Assembly: GCA_958295915.1 (NCBI GenBank)
Contig: OY282381.1
Location: 4,770,001 to 4,834,000 of the forward strand
DNA length: 64,000 nucleotides
Reading direction: 5' to 3'
Source of the DNA: an uncultured Caldilineaceae bacterium
Lineage (GTDB): Bacteria; Chloroflexota; Anaerolineae; Caldilineales; Caldilineaceae
Made by a program: the position numbers and the translations under genes. The notes under the pieces are model-generated. The model was given only the letters and a program-made list of their open reading frames with translations, did no database searches and was not told the DNA's origin. How positions within the stretch are numbered: the stretch's first letter is position 1; each line of letters starts with the position of its first letter. This document shows, piece after piece, positions 25,824-34,399 of this stretch.

Positions 25824-28127
25824 TCATGAGCGGGGGAGCGGATGCGCATACAGACCGGAGTAGGTCAGAATGTAGAGTATGCCGGTCATCTCATCCAGAA
25901 ATAACCCCCTCAATCCGACCAATGCCCGCTCTTCGGCATCGACGTACTGTTCAATATAGTGGCCTTCTTTATCGAAGACAAGAATGCGATCATGGGTCGT
26001 GTCGGCCAGATAGAGCGTGCCCCCAGGCTGGCTGTCCATCACCATATCCACCAACAATCCCCCCAACCCCGGACTTCTCTCCAGACTGAACGGCAGTTGC
26101 TGACCTTGGCGATAACGCAGTAGAGCTCCATCCTCGGAAAGCAGCCAGATATCACTGTCGATACCTACCGCCACCAGGCCAGACAGATCGCGATGTATCT
26201 GTTGCTCAAACCACTCCTCCGGTGGTTCGGCGTAGTCCAACCCCGCCGGCGTGTAGCGGTAAATCTGGTTCGCCCGTTCGTCCGCCAGATACAGACGACT
26301 GTTATACATCTCCAACTGCCCGACGCTGCCCAGGGAGTTCTGCGCCGCCAAGCGCAGATGCGAGGCCCCGTCCAAGCGGTTGTAGCGGAATACATTGTTG
26401 TTCCGATCCAAAATCAGTAGGCTGGCTTTTTCAGCAAAGCCGGTAATGCGGGGTTGCCAGGCGATGTCCACCAGTCGGCCTACCTGCGTACCCGCGATCG
26501 TGTCCCCCTCTCGCAAAATGACGCCGCTGTTTTCTTCCAAAAAGGTGCGGCTCGGATTGATGCGGTAGTGTTCGACCACCTGGCGGCCGCTGTCGAATAT
26601 ATATATGTCCTGATCGAAGACGATGATCCGATGAGGCCTCGCATCCGGGGGGAATTCCACCAGAGGCACATCCAGTGAATACAGGGCGCGGATCTGCAAT
26701 AGGTCCTGCATTTCAGTGGCAATGATCTCGGACAGATCCTGAATCTGGTCGGTGATGCCAATCAGAATGATCGCCTCATCCAGATACCGCTGCGCATCAC
26801 CCAACGCTGCGCGCGCAGTCACCTTGTCATCCACGCTCAGAGCCTGCTGCACTTGTAGTAACTGGCTTGCCGCCAGTTGAACAAGCTTGAGACCTTCCTC
26901 CTGGTTGATGTTCCCCTCTCGCAGAAAGGCAGCTCCAACGATAGCGGAAGTAAGCAGCGGAATGAGAATCGCAACCAGAATAATCAGCCTGGCCCGATTG
27001 CCCCGGGTGCGTTGCGGCGCTGTATAGACCGGCCGCTCTGGAGGCGGAATCCGTGCCAGAGGTTGAGGGGTGGACGCAGGCGCAGGCTCCGGAATCGGCG
27101 TAGACCCCACCCACTCAGACTGCTCGCTCTGACGCCCCCGACGCTCAGGCAGAAGACCAAGAAGTAAGCCAGCCAGCCATCTGCGCGGCCCGCCCAACAG
27201 GCCAGTCGCGCGCCGATACCAGGGAATGCGCGGCTTGCGGCGCGAACCCAATGGCCCCTCTAGCTGGTGTTGCATGGTCGCGGCGCTTGGCAGCGCCTGA
27301 CCCGACGCATCCTCGCGCCTCCGATCCGGGGGTATGTGCCTCTCACTCCGGCCCGCAGGCATATCGCGCACCGGCGGCGCAGCCCCAACCGCTGTCGGGA
27401 GACGCCGGCCGACCGAGCTATCAGACGCGGGCGCCGACGCGATCCGCTCCGTGTACACCAGTAGCAGGCCGAGAAGGCTTGCAGTGTTGCTTTGCTGCCG
27501 CAAATGGTACACCATATCCCGCAAGTTGCCGACAGATGTGTTGGCAATCGCGCCGCCAAGGGCTCTGATGTCAGATAGGCGAATCCAGTCGCTTTCTCCC
27601 AGAAAAAGCGCATCGCCGCTCTTGAGTTGCTGCCGGTATTTATTGATGGCCGGGGACGCCTCCCCACCAATAGGCCCCGCGTAGTGGCTCGCGTCAAGCG
27701 GAAATTGATCGAGACGCTGCCCAGTGGCAACCAGCGCCAGAGACGGCCCAGCCGACGCAATCACCAGATAGCGCTGAACGATCGCGGCGCAGGTGATGCC
27801 AGCCTGCAGGTCTATATCCGGGCTGCGCCGGTTCAGTTCGCGCAAGGTCTCGTGCGCACGCACGATGGCCTGCTCCAGCACCTCGCTGACCGAGCCGCCA
27901 GCGGCATAGTATGTGCGTTCAACGACCGACTGAATCTCCCGCACAGCATGATTGTTGATAGGACTGTTGCCAATCAGTTCGATGAGAATATACAGGTTGC
28001 CCCTGTCGCCCCTGGCTTCGTTTGGCCCCGGGTCCACGATCTCTATGTGATTGGCCCGCGGGCTGCGATGATCAAGCAGTTGGGCGTGATGAATGTGTTC
28101 GTGTAGGGAAGAAGCTGTGCTTGCCAT
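25824..28127 (-). CDS. PP2C-like / membrane / beta-propeller hypothetical protein
   Basis: A 767-residue protein in three parts. Residues 30-235 resemble a PP2C-type phosphatase domain (GDRGNLYILIELIG, CAAIVQRYLVIASAGPS, GDALFLGESDW), but the metal-binding Asp pattern is incomplete so catalysis is doubtful. A Pro/Arg-rich linker follows, then a single transmembrane helix at about 380-402 (LIILVAILIPLLTSAIVGAA). The extracellular part (residues about 410-767) contains repeated strands such as LYLADERANQIYRYTPAGL and GTLYLADTTHDRILVFDKEG, typical of NHL-like beta-propellers. Precedes the LCP gene. Role unknown; a signalling sensor or scaffold is a guess. Confidence 0.7.
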   Translation of the reverse strand: MASTASSLHEHIHHAQLLDHRSPRANHIEIVDPGPNEARGDRGNLYILIELIGNSPINNHAVREIQSVVERTYYAAGGSVSEVLEQAIVRAHETLRELNRRSPDIDLQAGITCAAIVQRYLVIASAGPSLALVATGQRLDQFPLDASHYAGPIGGEASPAINKYRQQLKSGDALFLGESDWIRLSDIRALGGAIANTSVGNLRDMVYHLRQQSNTASLLGLLLVYTERIASAPASDSSVGRRLPTAVGAAPPVRDMPAGRSERHIPPDRRREDASGQALPSAATMQHQLEGPLGSRRKPRIPWYRRATGLLGGPRRWLAGLLLGLLPERRGRQSEQSEWVGSTPIPEPAPASTPQPLARIPPPERPVYTAPQRTRGNRARLIILVAILIPLLTSAIVGAAFLREGNINQEEGLKLVQLAASQLLQVQQALSVDDKVTARAALGDAQRYLDEAIILIGITDQIQDLSEIIATEMQDLLQIRALYSLDVPLVEFPPDARPHRIIVFDQDIYIFDSGRQVVEHYRINPSRTFLEENSGVILREGDTIAGTQVGRLVDIAWQPRITGFAEKASLLILDRNNNVFRYNRLDGASHLRLAAQNSLGSVGQLEMYNSRLYLADERANQIYRYTPAGLDYAEPPEEWFEQQIHRDLSGLVAVGIDSDIWLLSEDGALLRYRQGQQLPFSLERSPGLGGLLVDMVMDSQPGGTLYLADTTHDRILVFDKEGHYIEQYVDAEERALVGLRGLFLDEMTGILYILTYSGLYAHPLPRS

Positions 28128-28502
28128 AATTGTTCAGATTTCCAGCCGAGGAGTTTAGCCGCTAAAGTTGATAAAGTTCGCCGGATTTTGACTCGTAGAT
28201 CGTCTCTATAGAGGTTGATCCCGCGCTATCATCTATTCCGACCTTGTGTCAGTTCATTGTACACTCTGCCTGATTAGGTGACAAGAGAGAATATAGGTGT
28301 GGTTATTCGTGCGTTTCACCTGATTCTGCGGTATGATTGCGCTATTGACGTCTGGATATGTCGCCAAGCCGACCTTATGCTATGACGAAGCCAAAAAAAG
28401 TTCGGTATGCCGGCAATGGCAATCAATCTGATCCGTCGCGGCCAGCCCTACCCGCCGATCAACGCACTGTCCGCTTGGAACACTCTCCGTACCTGAACGC
28501 CT
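28128..28502. other. Intergenic region between divergent genes
   Basis: Holds the start regions of the divergent PP2C-like gene and ychF. I see no open gene, no family A-D repeat and no convincing -35/-10 pair, only scattered A+T-rich hexamers such as TATAGA at 28206-28211. Confidence 0.6.
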
Positions 28503-29576
28503 ATGAAAATCGGCATCATTGGTGGGCCGAATAGTGGGAAAACAACCATCTTTAACGCGCTGACCTGTAGCGCCACCGCGACCGGGGCCTATTCTAGCGG
28601 CCAGTTGGAAGTGCATACAGCAGTCGTGAACGTGCCCGATCCACGGATGGACCGCCTGGCAGAAATCTTCTACCCCCGCAAAGCCATCTACGCGCAGGTG
28701 ATCTATAACGACATCGCCGGGCTGCAGAAAGACGCCAGCAAAAGCGGTGACATCAGAGGACCATTGCTGAACGCAATCGCTGTCAACGACGCGCTGCTTC
28801 TCGTCGCCCGAGCCTTCCAAGACCCGAATGTGCCTCATCCCAACAATCGCATCGATCCAGCCGCGGATCTGGAAGCCATGGAGATGGAGCTCCTGTTGAA
28901 TGATATGGTAACGATCGAGAGCCGCTTGGAACGGATCACCGCTCAGCGCGACCGAGGACAGCTCGCAGAACGACAACGTATGGCCCAAGAGGAGGCCTTG
29001 CTGACGCGGCTCTACGCACTGCTGGAAGAAGGAAAGCCCCTGCGAATAGCCGCATTGAGCGCCGACGAATCTAAAATGCTGGGCGGCTTCGGTTTCCTGA
29101 GTTTGCGACCCCGTCTACGCGTGATCAACGCCGGAGACGACGCTGAAGAAAGCGCATTCGCTCATCTGTTGGATGCAGAGACGTTTTTCCTGCGAGGCCA
29201 GCTGGAAGCGGAGATCGCTCTGCTGGCGCCGCAGGAAGCCGACGACTTCCTGGCTGAATTTGGGATCGCCGAACAAGGTCTGAACCGCGCGATTCGCCGC
29301 TGCTACCATCTGCTGGGTCTCCTCAGCTTCTTTACCATCGGCGAAAATGAGGTGCGCGCCTGGACCGTCACCGCCGGCGCCAAAGCGCCCACAGCCGCCG
29401 GTAGTATCCACTCAGATATGCAGAAAGGATTCATTCGCGCCGAAACGATCCATTTTGACGATCTGATGGCCGCAGAGAGTATGGCCGCAGCCCGCAGCCA
29501 GGGCCGACTGCGCCTGGAAGGCAAGGAGTATGTAGTGCAAGACGGCGACATTCTGAATATTCGTTTTCATCTGTAG
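28503..29576 (+). CDS. ychF: YchF-like GTP/ATP-binding protein
   Basis: A 357-residue protein of the Obg-HflX superfamily, YchF (OLA1) branch. The P-loop is GGPNSGKTT (residues 7-15), G3 is DIAGL (about 70-74), and the C-terminal TGS/DUF933 region contains FTIGENEVRAWTVTAGAKAPTAA and the conserved IHSDMQKGFIRAETI. YchF prefers ATP and is linked to ribosome and stress functions. Length matches the family. The usual N-x-x-E base-recognition motif is poorly conserved (VINAGDDAEE). A long spacer precedes it, and the S1 gene follows on the same strand with its own likely promoter. Confidence 0.9.
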   Translation: MKIGIIGGPNSGKTTIFNALTCSATATGAYSSGQLEVHTAVVNVPDPRMDRLAEIFYPRKAIYAQVIYNDIAGLQKDASKSGDIRGPLLNAIAVNDALLLVARAFQDPNVPHPNNRIDPAADLEAMEMELLLNDMVTIESRLERITAQRDRGQLAERQRMAQEEALLTRLYALLEEGKPLRIAALSADESKMLGGFGFLSLRPRLRVINAGDDAEESAFAHLLDAETFFLRGQLEAEIALLAPQEADDFLAEFGIAEQGLNRAIRRCYHLLGLLSFFTIGENEVRAWTVTAGAKAPTAAGSIHSDMQKGFIRAETIHFDDLMAAESMAAARSQGRLRLEGKEYVVQDGDILNIRFHL

Positions 29577-29609
29577 ACAGTATCCCGCTGCCAACAGTTC
29601 TGTCTGCCT

Positions 29610-29638
29610 TTGTTCTATATGAAGAAAAACGGTATACT
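29610..29638 (+). promoter_or_regulatory. Putative sigma-70-type promoter for the S1-domain gene
   Basis: TATACT at 29633-29638 with a poor -35 (TTGTTC, 29610-29615) at the ideal 17-base spacing. The start codon follows about 50 bases later with GAGGAG at 29677-29682. Confidence 0.4.
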
Positions 29639-29688
29639 ACATATTGGTGTTGCGCAGGGACAACGCTAATTTCAATGAGGAGCGAAAG

Positions 29689-30501
29689 ATGACTGAGGAA
29701 ACCCGTACTGTTGAAGAAAAAACGGCCGACCCTACCAGCGAGACATCCGAGGGCAGCAAAAAGATCGTCCGCCTGCAAGTCGGCCAGGAACTGACCGGTA
29801 CCATCAAACAGGTGGCCGATTTTGGCGCATTCGTGGATATTGGCGCCGGCCGAGACGGTCTCGTCCATATTTCCGAACTGTCGGTCGGCCGGATCAACAA
29901 CGTCAAAGACATCGTGCAAAAGGGCCAGACCGTCACCGTTTGGATCAAACGCCTGAATCGAGAACGCAACCGCATCAGCTTGACAATGATTTCTCCAGAT
30001 ACAAAAACAATGCGCGACCTGCAAGAAGGAGAGATCATCGAAGGCACCGTCACGCGCATGGTTCCCTATGGCGCCTTCGTCGATATCGGCGTGGGCACAG
30101 ACGCTCTCCTGCACGTGCGGGAGATGGGCAACAATTACGTCGCCAAACCGGAAGATGTGGTGCAGATCGAGGAGAAGATCGACGTCCGCATCGTCACCAT
30201 CAATCGTCGCCGTCGCCATATTGATGTTAGCGTCAAAGGGCTGCGGCAAGAGCCGGAACCGGAAGAAATCGACCAGAAGGAGCCCGAGGCTGCCCCGGGC
30301 GTTGACGCAAACACAGGCGTGGTCGATCAATTCGAGAACATTGAAGTTCTCTCGCCAATGGAGTTGGCCTTCAAACGCGCCATGGAAGCCGAAGGCAGGG
30401 AGATTCCTCCGCCCAAAGTGACGCGCCGTCGCCGCCAACACCGCGCCCGGGCCATGCAGGCAGAGATTATTCAGCGCACGTTGGATACAATGCGAGAATA
30501 G
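29689..30501 (+). CDS. S1 RNA-binding protein with two S1 domains
   Basis: A 270-residue protein with two S1/OB domains: residues about 29-98 (QELTGTIKQVADFGAFVDIG ... LVHISELS) and 113-183 (EIIEGTVTRMVPYGAFVDIG ... LLHVREMG). The C-terminal 70 residues are charged and end in an Arg-rich segment (RRRRQHRARAM) that could bind RNA. The domain pair resembles ribosomal protein S1 and S1-containing stress proteins, but the protein is much shorter than bona fide S1. GAGGAG before ATG 29689 supports this start. A strong terminator follows. Confidence 0.88.
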   Translation: MTEETRTVEEKTADPTSETSEGSKKIVRLQVGQELTGTIKQVADFGAFVDIGAGRDGLVHISELSVGRINNVKDIVQKGQTVTVWIKRLNRERNRISLTMISPDTKTMRDLQEGEIIEGTVTRMVPYGAFVDIGVGTDALLHVREMGNNYVAKPEDVVQIEEKIDVRIVTINRRRRHIDVSVKGLRQEPEPEEIDQKEPEAAPGVDANTGVVDQFENIEVLSPMELAFKRAMEAEGREIPPPKVTRRRRQHRARAMQAEIIQRTLDTMRE

Positions 30502-30523
30502 ATATCTGGCGCAGCTTGCCCAG

Positions 30524-30566
30524 AAAATAGGCGATGGTGGCGACCCGCTCCCGTCGCCTATTTTTT
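30524..30566 (+). terminator. Rho-independent terminator of the S1-domain gene
   Basis: AAAATAGGCGA (30524-30534) pairs with TCGCCTATTTT (30554-30564) around a 19-base loop, followed by a run of six T (30561-30566), 23 bases after the stop codon. Confidence 0.9.
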
Positions 30567-30654
30567 CGCTACGCTGAGTTTCCTTCACCGAACGATTGTC
30601 TGCAGCAGTCGAAGCGCAACGCGCGACGCCCGCAGAGAACAAGTTGAAGACCGC

Positions 30655-30688
30655 ATGGACATCCAAAGTAAATGGACATCCAAAGTAA
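30655..30688 (+). repeat. 17-bp tandem duplication spanning the SDR start codon
   Basis: atggacatccaaagtaa occurs twice in direct contact (30655-30671 and 30672-30688). Only the second ATG is in frame with the SDR; the first opens a short out-of-frame peptide. Confidence 0.9.
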
Positions 30689-31424
30689 AGTGGCGCTCGT
30701 AACCGGCGGCGCGCATCGAGTGGGCAGATCGATTACATTGGAACTGGCCCGAGCCGGCGCCAGTGTGGTGATCCTCTACAACGCTTCCGCCGACGCCGCC
30801 GCCGAGACCGCCCAAGAGGCATCGACGCTGGGCGTAGAGGCAATGGCAGTCCAGTGTGATGTCGCCGACCTGAACGCAGTACAGCGAACGGCGCAGGAAG
30901 TCCGCAACCGTTTCGGTCGTCTGGATGTGCTTGTCAATGCCGCGGATTGGTTTGGCCAGCATCCTTTTCCGACGAAAAACTATGACGCCTGGCGCCGAAT
31001 TCTCGACATCACCGTGCACGGCAGCTTTTATGTCAGCAACGAATTCGCTCCGCTTCTCCTGGAACAGCCAGAGGCGACGATCGTCAATATCGTAGACCTT
31101 TCCGTCTGGCGCCCCTGGCCTAACTTCACCGCGCACGCAGTGGCAAAATCCGGCCTGCTGGCTCTGACTCGGCAGATGGCGCTGGAGCTGGCCCCCACAG
31201 TGCGGGTCAATGCCGTAGCCCCAGGGCCGGTTATGCCCCTGCCAACGTACAGCGAAGAACGTCTGCAACGCAGCGCCAACCGCACACTCTTGAAACGCTG
31301 GGGCGCGCCCGAAGATGTAGCGCAGGCCGTCGCCTTTCTCGTCAGGTCCAGTTTTATGACAGGCGAGGTAGTACGCGTTGACGGCGGCGAACTGATCGCC
31401 TCGCGCGCCCACTCCGCCCGCTAA
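30672..31424 (+). CDS. SDR family oxidoreductase with His in place of catalytic Tyr
   Basis: A 250-residue classical short-chain dehydrogenase with the Rossmann motif TGGAHRVGRS (residues 11-20), NAA (89-91) and Lys159. The motif Y-x3-K reads H155-A-V-A-K159, and the preceding Ser is S144, so the canonical catalytic Tyr is absent; pteridine-reductase-like and FabG-like relatives normally keep it. The protein may use another proton donor, may be non-catalytic, or belong to a subfamily with this change. The C-terminal VDGGELIASRAHSAR is typical. Start ATG 30672 is the second copy of a 17-base duplication. Confidence 0.85.
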   Translation: MDIQSKVALVTGGAHRVGRSITLELARAGASVVILYNASADAAAETAQEASTLGVEAMAVQCDVADLNAVQRTAQEVRNRFGRLDVLVNAADWFGQHPFPTKNYDAWRRILDITVHGSFYVSNEFAPLLLEQPEATIVNIVDLSVWRPWPNFTAHAVAKSGLLALTRQMALELAPTVRVNAVAPGPVMPLPTYSEERLQRSANRTLLKRWGAPEDVAQAVAFLVRSSFMTGEVVRVDGGELIASRAHSAR

Positions 31425-31504
31425 GCTTCCTCTGTGTGGGCCTGGGGCATGATAACATGGCAGAAACCCTCCAGACATCAGCCCTTTTCAGGAGATCAAA
31501 TGAT

Positions 31505-33055
31505 ATGAAAAACACATCGAAAGCCAGACCCCTGGAGTTGGACGTGACCAACTTCGGGCCAATCGTTGAGGCAAAGATCAAGCTGCGACCGCTGACAGTG
31601 TTTGTCGGGCCAAGCAATACCGGGAAATCCTATCTGGCGATGCTGATCTACGCGCTGCACAGGTTTTTCAGCGTACAGTATAGGCGCAGCTTTCTGTGGG
31701 GTTCCGAATTCCGCCCGACTTTCTGGATTTCGCCGGCAGAGTTAAACATCTCCGACGAAGACATCAGGGTCTTATGGGACTGGCTGAGTAGCATAGAGCA
31801 GAAAATAGAAGACAGAGGATCGCAAACTATCTCTGTTCCGGACGCCATCGCCGCATTGATCCGCCCTGCATTCAAACGCATGCACGGATTCGCGGACGAT
31901 TTCGACGCTGAGATAATGAGATGTTTTGGCGTTGACGAAACCAGGCAGTTGATTCGCCGCCCCGGTAAACAGGGCGCGAGCGTGACGCTGCGGAGGCATG
32001 TTTCAGAAGGTCAGGAGAACATAGAGCCTTTCGAGTATACATTCAAGACGCGAGGCGCGCATCCACAGCTTACCGCTTCCATCCCCGCCACCACACCCTT
32101 ACAGATTGAGTTAGACCGTGAACAACAGTTGGGGCAATTTGTAACCCTGAGTCCATGGATATTTGAGCGTAAATATAGAGAGAATTTTGGGCCAGCAGTG
32201 CTACTGGATCTTTTGGCTGCCGTTTTCCCGTATACTGTCGGTGAGGTGTATCGTCCTGCCCATTACCTGCCCGCGGACCGCACGGGCGTGATGCACGCGC
32301 ATCGGGTGGTTGTACGCTCCTTGATCAAGGGCGCAACCACCGCCGGCCTCCGCCCGGCCTCTCCGCTGCCCGCGCTCTCCGGCGTTATGGCCGACTTTCT
32401 CGAACGACTTATAGACTTCGGTGACATGCCACCCAGAAGGCGCGACCGAGATCTGGCCCGGGGGCTGGAAGAAAATGTCCTTACGGGGGCGGTGCGCGTG
32501 GAAAAGTCGGAAACCGGCTACCCCCAATTTTTCTATACCCCGCAAGGATGGAAAGAAGCGGACGCGTTGCCGTTAATGAACGTCTCCTCCATGGTATCGG
32601 AGCTGGCGCCGGTGGTGTTGTATCTGCGCCACGTCGTCGCGCCGGACGATCTTCTGATCATCGAGGAACCGGAATCCCATCTGCATCCGGCCATGCAGGC
32701 CGCGTTTGCAAGACAGCTTGCGCAGATAGTCAAGGCCGGTATCCGCGTCATCGTCACCACACACAGCGAATGGGTGCTTGACCAGTTCGCCAATCTGGTG
32801 CGGCTGTCTGACCTTCCCCAATCCAAGAGAAAGGGGATTCAAGGAGCAGACGCAGCGCTCCGTCCCGAGCAATTCGGCGCCTGGTTGTTCAAGCCGAAAC
32901 AGCGCCCTAAGGGTTCGGTGGTTGAAGAAATCCGCATCGATCCAGAAGCTGGTGGGCTGTTGAGCGACTACAGCGAGATCGCCGAACAGCTCTACAACAC
33001 GTGGGCGGAAATCGGGAACCGGATCACGGAAAGCCAAGGGGGCGAGAGAGAATGA
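31505..33055 (+). CDS. AAA ATPase, OLD/RecF-like (AAA_15/AAA_21 type)
   Basis: A 516-residue ATPase. Walker A is GPSNTGKS (35-42), preceded by the typical NFGPIVEAKIKLRPLTVFVG strand pair, and Walker B with the following acidic residue is DDLLIIEEPESHLHP (about 379-393), with an H-loop IVTTHSEWVL. This is the SMC/OLD-like architecture in which a long insertion separates the motifs. No TOPRIM domain follows; the nuclease would be the partner gene, whose ATG overlaps this stop (ATGA). ATG 31505 is chosen because AGGAGA lies 9 bases upstream. Similar ATPase-effector pairs (Gabija-, Septu-, PARIS-like) defend against phage, but I cannot name this one. Confidence 0.88.
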   Translation: MKNTSKARPLELDVTNFGPIVEAKIKLRPLTVFVGPSNTGKSYLAMLIYALHRFFSVQYRRSFLWGSEFRPTFWISPAELNISDEDIRVLWDWLSSIEQKIEDRGSQTISVPDAIAALIRPAFKRMHGFADDFDAEIMRCFGVDETRQLIRRPGKQGASVTLRRHVSEGQENIEPFEYTFKTRGAHPQLTASIPATTPLQIELDREQQLGQFVTLSPWIFERKYRENFGPAVLLDLLAAVFPYTVGEVYRPAHYLPADRTGVMHAHRVVVRSLIKGATTAGLRPASPLPALSGVMADFLERLIDFGDMPPRRRDRDLARGLEENVLTGAVRVEKSETGYPQFFYTPQGWKEADALPLMNVSSMVSELAPVVLYLRHVVAPDDLLIIEEPESHLHPAMQAAFARQLAQIVKAGIRVIVTTHSEWVLDQFANLVRLSDLPQSKRKGIQGADAALRPEQFGAWLFKPKQRPKGSVVEEIRIDPEAGGLLSDYSEIAEQLYNTWAEIGNRITESQGGERE

Positions 33056-33528
33056 GCGATCTGGTGAGGCGTGTAAAAGAAAAGATTCATAAGAAATGTC
33101 AGGTCAGGATCTGCAAAGAAGAAGGCTGCTCAGTAGGAATGCCGGGAGGAAACATGCCGCGAGTGCTCGTTGACATGAATTGCAAGAAGTTAGGGCTTCA
33201 GAGCGGGCCGAAACGTTGTGATTATATTTTCATCGGCTCGCAATCGAATATGAATGCAGACTGGGTTGTGCCGATTGAATTGAAGGGGAAAGCCAAAGCA
33301 AGTAAGATCAGCAGGCAGCTTCAGGCCGGGGCGAAGTTTGCGGAAACGAAACTCCTCCCCAACGACGTACAAGTTCATTTCCGGCCGATTGCCGCTCATG
33401 CTGGAAAAGCCCACAAAATCCAGAATATGAAGCTAAAGAAGCAGCAATATAAGATCAAATTTCGAGGCAAGGAATACGAAATCAAGCTGATTCGCTGCGG
33501 GTCGCCGCTCGAAAAGGCGCTGAGGTAA
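33052..33528 (+). CDS. Small putative PD-(D/E)XK-type nuclease, partner of the AAA ATPase
   Basis: A 158-residue basic protein. D57 (KRCDYIF), then E76-L-K78 (VPIELKGKA) separated by 18 residues, fits the D-...-E-x-K pattern of PD-(D/E)XK nucleases, with the flanking beta strands and a following helix (ISRQLQAGAKFAE). Four further Cys (C16, C21, C26, C44) near the N-terminus could form a metal site. The rest is Lys-rich and could bind nucleic acid. Its ATG overlaps the TGA of the ATPase gene by four bases, so expression is translationally coupled. Nuclease activity is inferred from the motif only. Confidence 0.75.
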   Translation: MSDLVRRVKEKIHKKCQVRICKEEGCSVGMPGGNMPRVLVDMNCKKLGLQSGPKRCDYIFIGSQSNMNADWVVPIELKGKAKASKISRQLQAGAKFAETKLLPNDVQVHFRPIAAHAGKAHKIQNMKLKKQQYKIKFRGKEYEIKLIRCGSPLEKALR

Positions 33529-33572
33529 GCTCGAAGCCAAAATGAGTACGCGCTGCAAGAAATCGATTGAAG

Positions 33573-33600
33573 TGGCCCCCCGGCCACTGGCCGGGCTCAA
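33573..33600. repeat. Family B repeat fragment
   Basis: Contains ccggccactggccgg, a palindrome of the cactggcca type, just after the nuclease-like gene. The remainder of 33529-33784 has no gene and no convincing promoter; AGGAG at 33772-33776 is the ribosome-binding site of the next gene. Confidence 0.6.
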
Positions 33601-33784
33601 CGCAACGGCAACCCGCCGCCTGCATTCGCGTTCTTCGCCCCCCATATTGCCGTCACCGTGAGACCAGCCCCATGAAGGGGGTGTGAGAGCTCAGGTGGTC
33701 AAATGATCAGTTGCAGCAACTCTGAACCGTTCACAGCCTAGAAATTCTATAGAGCTACATACCGACAATTAGGAGAAAACCAAA

Positions 33785-34126
33785 ATGGACTTGCTAATAA
33801 TTTGGCTGGTGACCTCAGTCAGTCTGCTGATCATTGCCCGGATTGAGCTGTTCGGTATTGAAATCGAAAACTTCGCCGCCGCGCTCGTGATGGCTGTTGT
33901 GCTCGGGGTGCTCAATGCGGTACTGCGCCCGATCCTGAGCTTCTTCTCCTTCCCGCTGATCTTTCTGACATTTGGGCTATTCAGCGTCATCGTCAATGCC
34001 GCTGTTTTCGGGATCGCCTCAAAGCTGGTGAAGGGGTTTGAACTGCGGCGTGGTTGCTTTAGCGCGCTGATCGGGCCAGTGGTGTTGGGGGCCTTAAATT
34101 CGATCATTCTGGCGATCGTGCGTTAG
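33785..34126 (+). CDS. Phage holin family 4-TM membrane protein
   Basis: A 113-residue hydrophobic protein with four transmembrane segments and the conserved LNAVLRPILSFFSFPLIFLT stretch of PF04020 (mycobacterial phage holin 4, superfamily IV). Despite its name, this family is widespread as a chromosomal membrane protein in many bacteria and no phage gene is near. AGGAG 9 bases upstream supports the ATG at 33785. Function unknown. Confidence 0.88.
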   Translation: MDLLIIWLVTSVSLLIIARIELFGIEIENFAAALVMAVVLGVLNAVLRPILSFFSFPLIFLTFGLFSVIVNAAVFGIASKLVKGFELRRGCFSALIGPVVLGALNSIILAIVR

Positions 34127-34215
34127 CGGATTCGAGAAATGATTGGAAAATGATTGGATGGGTGGTGCAACTTGGTCAGCTACGAGCGTCCATCCCCATC
34201 ACCCTCGCCCCACCG

Positions 34216-34380
34216 TTCGATGGCGCAACCTCCCAGCTTTCAGGCGCTGTTGCCGATGCGCCCTTCAATTTTGGCCGCAGTTACTTGCCAGATCCAGCCG
34301 CCGGTGGTACGATACCTCCGTTCTGCATGGGCAGTCGGCCGGACAGCGCAACCTCCCAACCTTGGGACATCGTTGCGCCA
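34216..34380. repeat. Family C repeat, two copies
   Basis: Copies at about 34216-34260 (ggcgcaacctcccagctttc) and 34335-34380 (ggacagcgcaacctcccaac), each followed by an imperfect inverted gttgc...gcgcc, so each can fold as a hairpin. They occupy much of the 273-base gap before the SirB1-like gene. Confidence 0.75.
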
Positions 34381-34399
34381 ACCGCCGAGAGGAGATCCA

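Noticed and set aside
31436..31504. Upstream in-frame start for the AAA ATPase
   Set aside because: No ribosome-binding site there; AGGAGA precedes ATG 31505.
33785..34126. Prophage remnant from the holin-family gene
   Set aside because: The family is common as a chromosomal membrane protein and no phage genes surround it.
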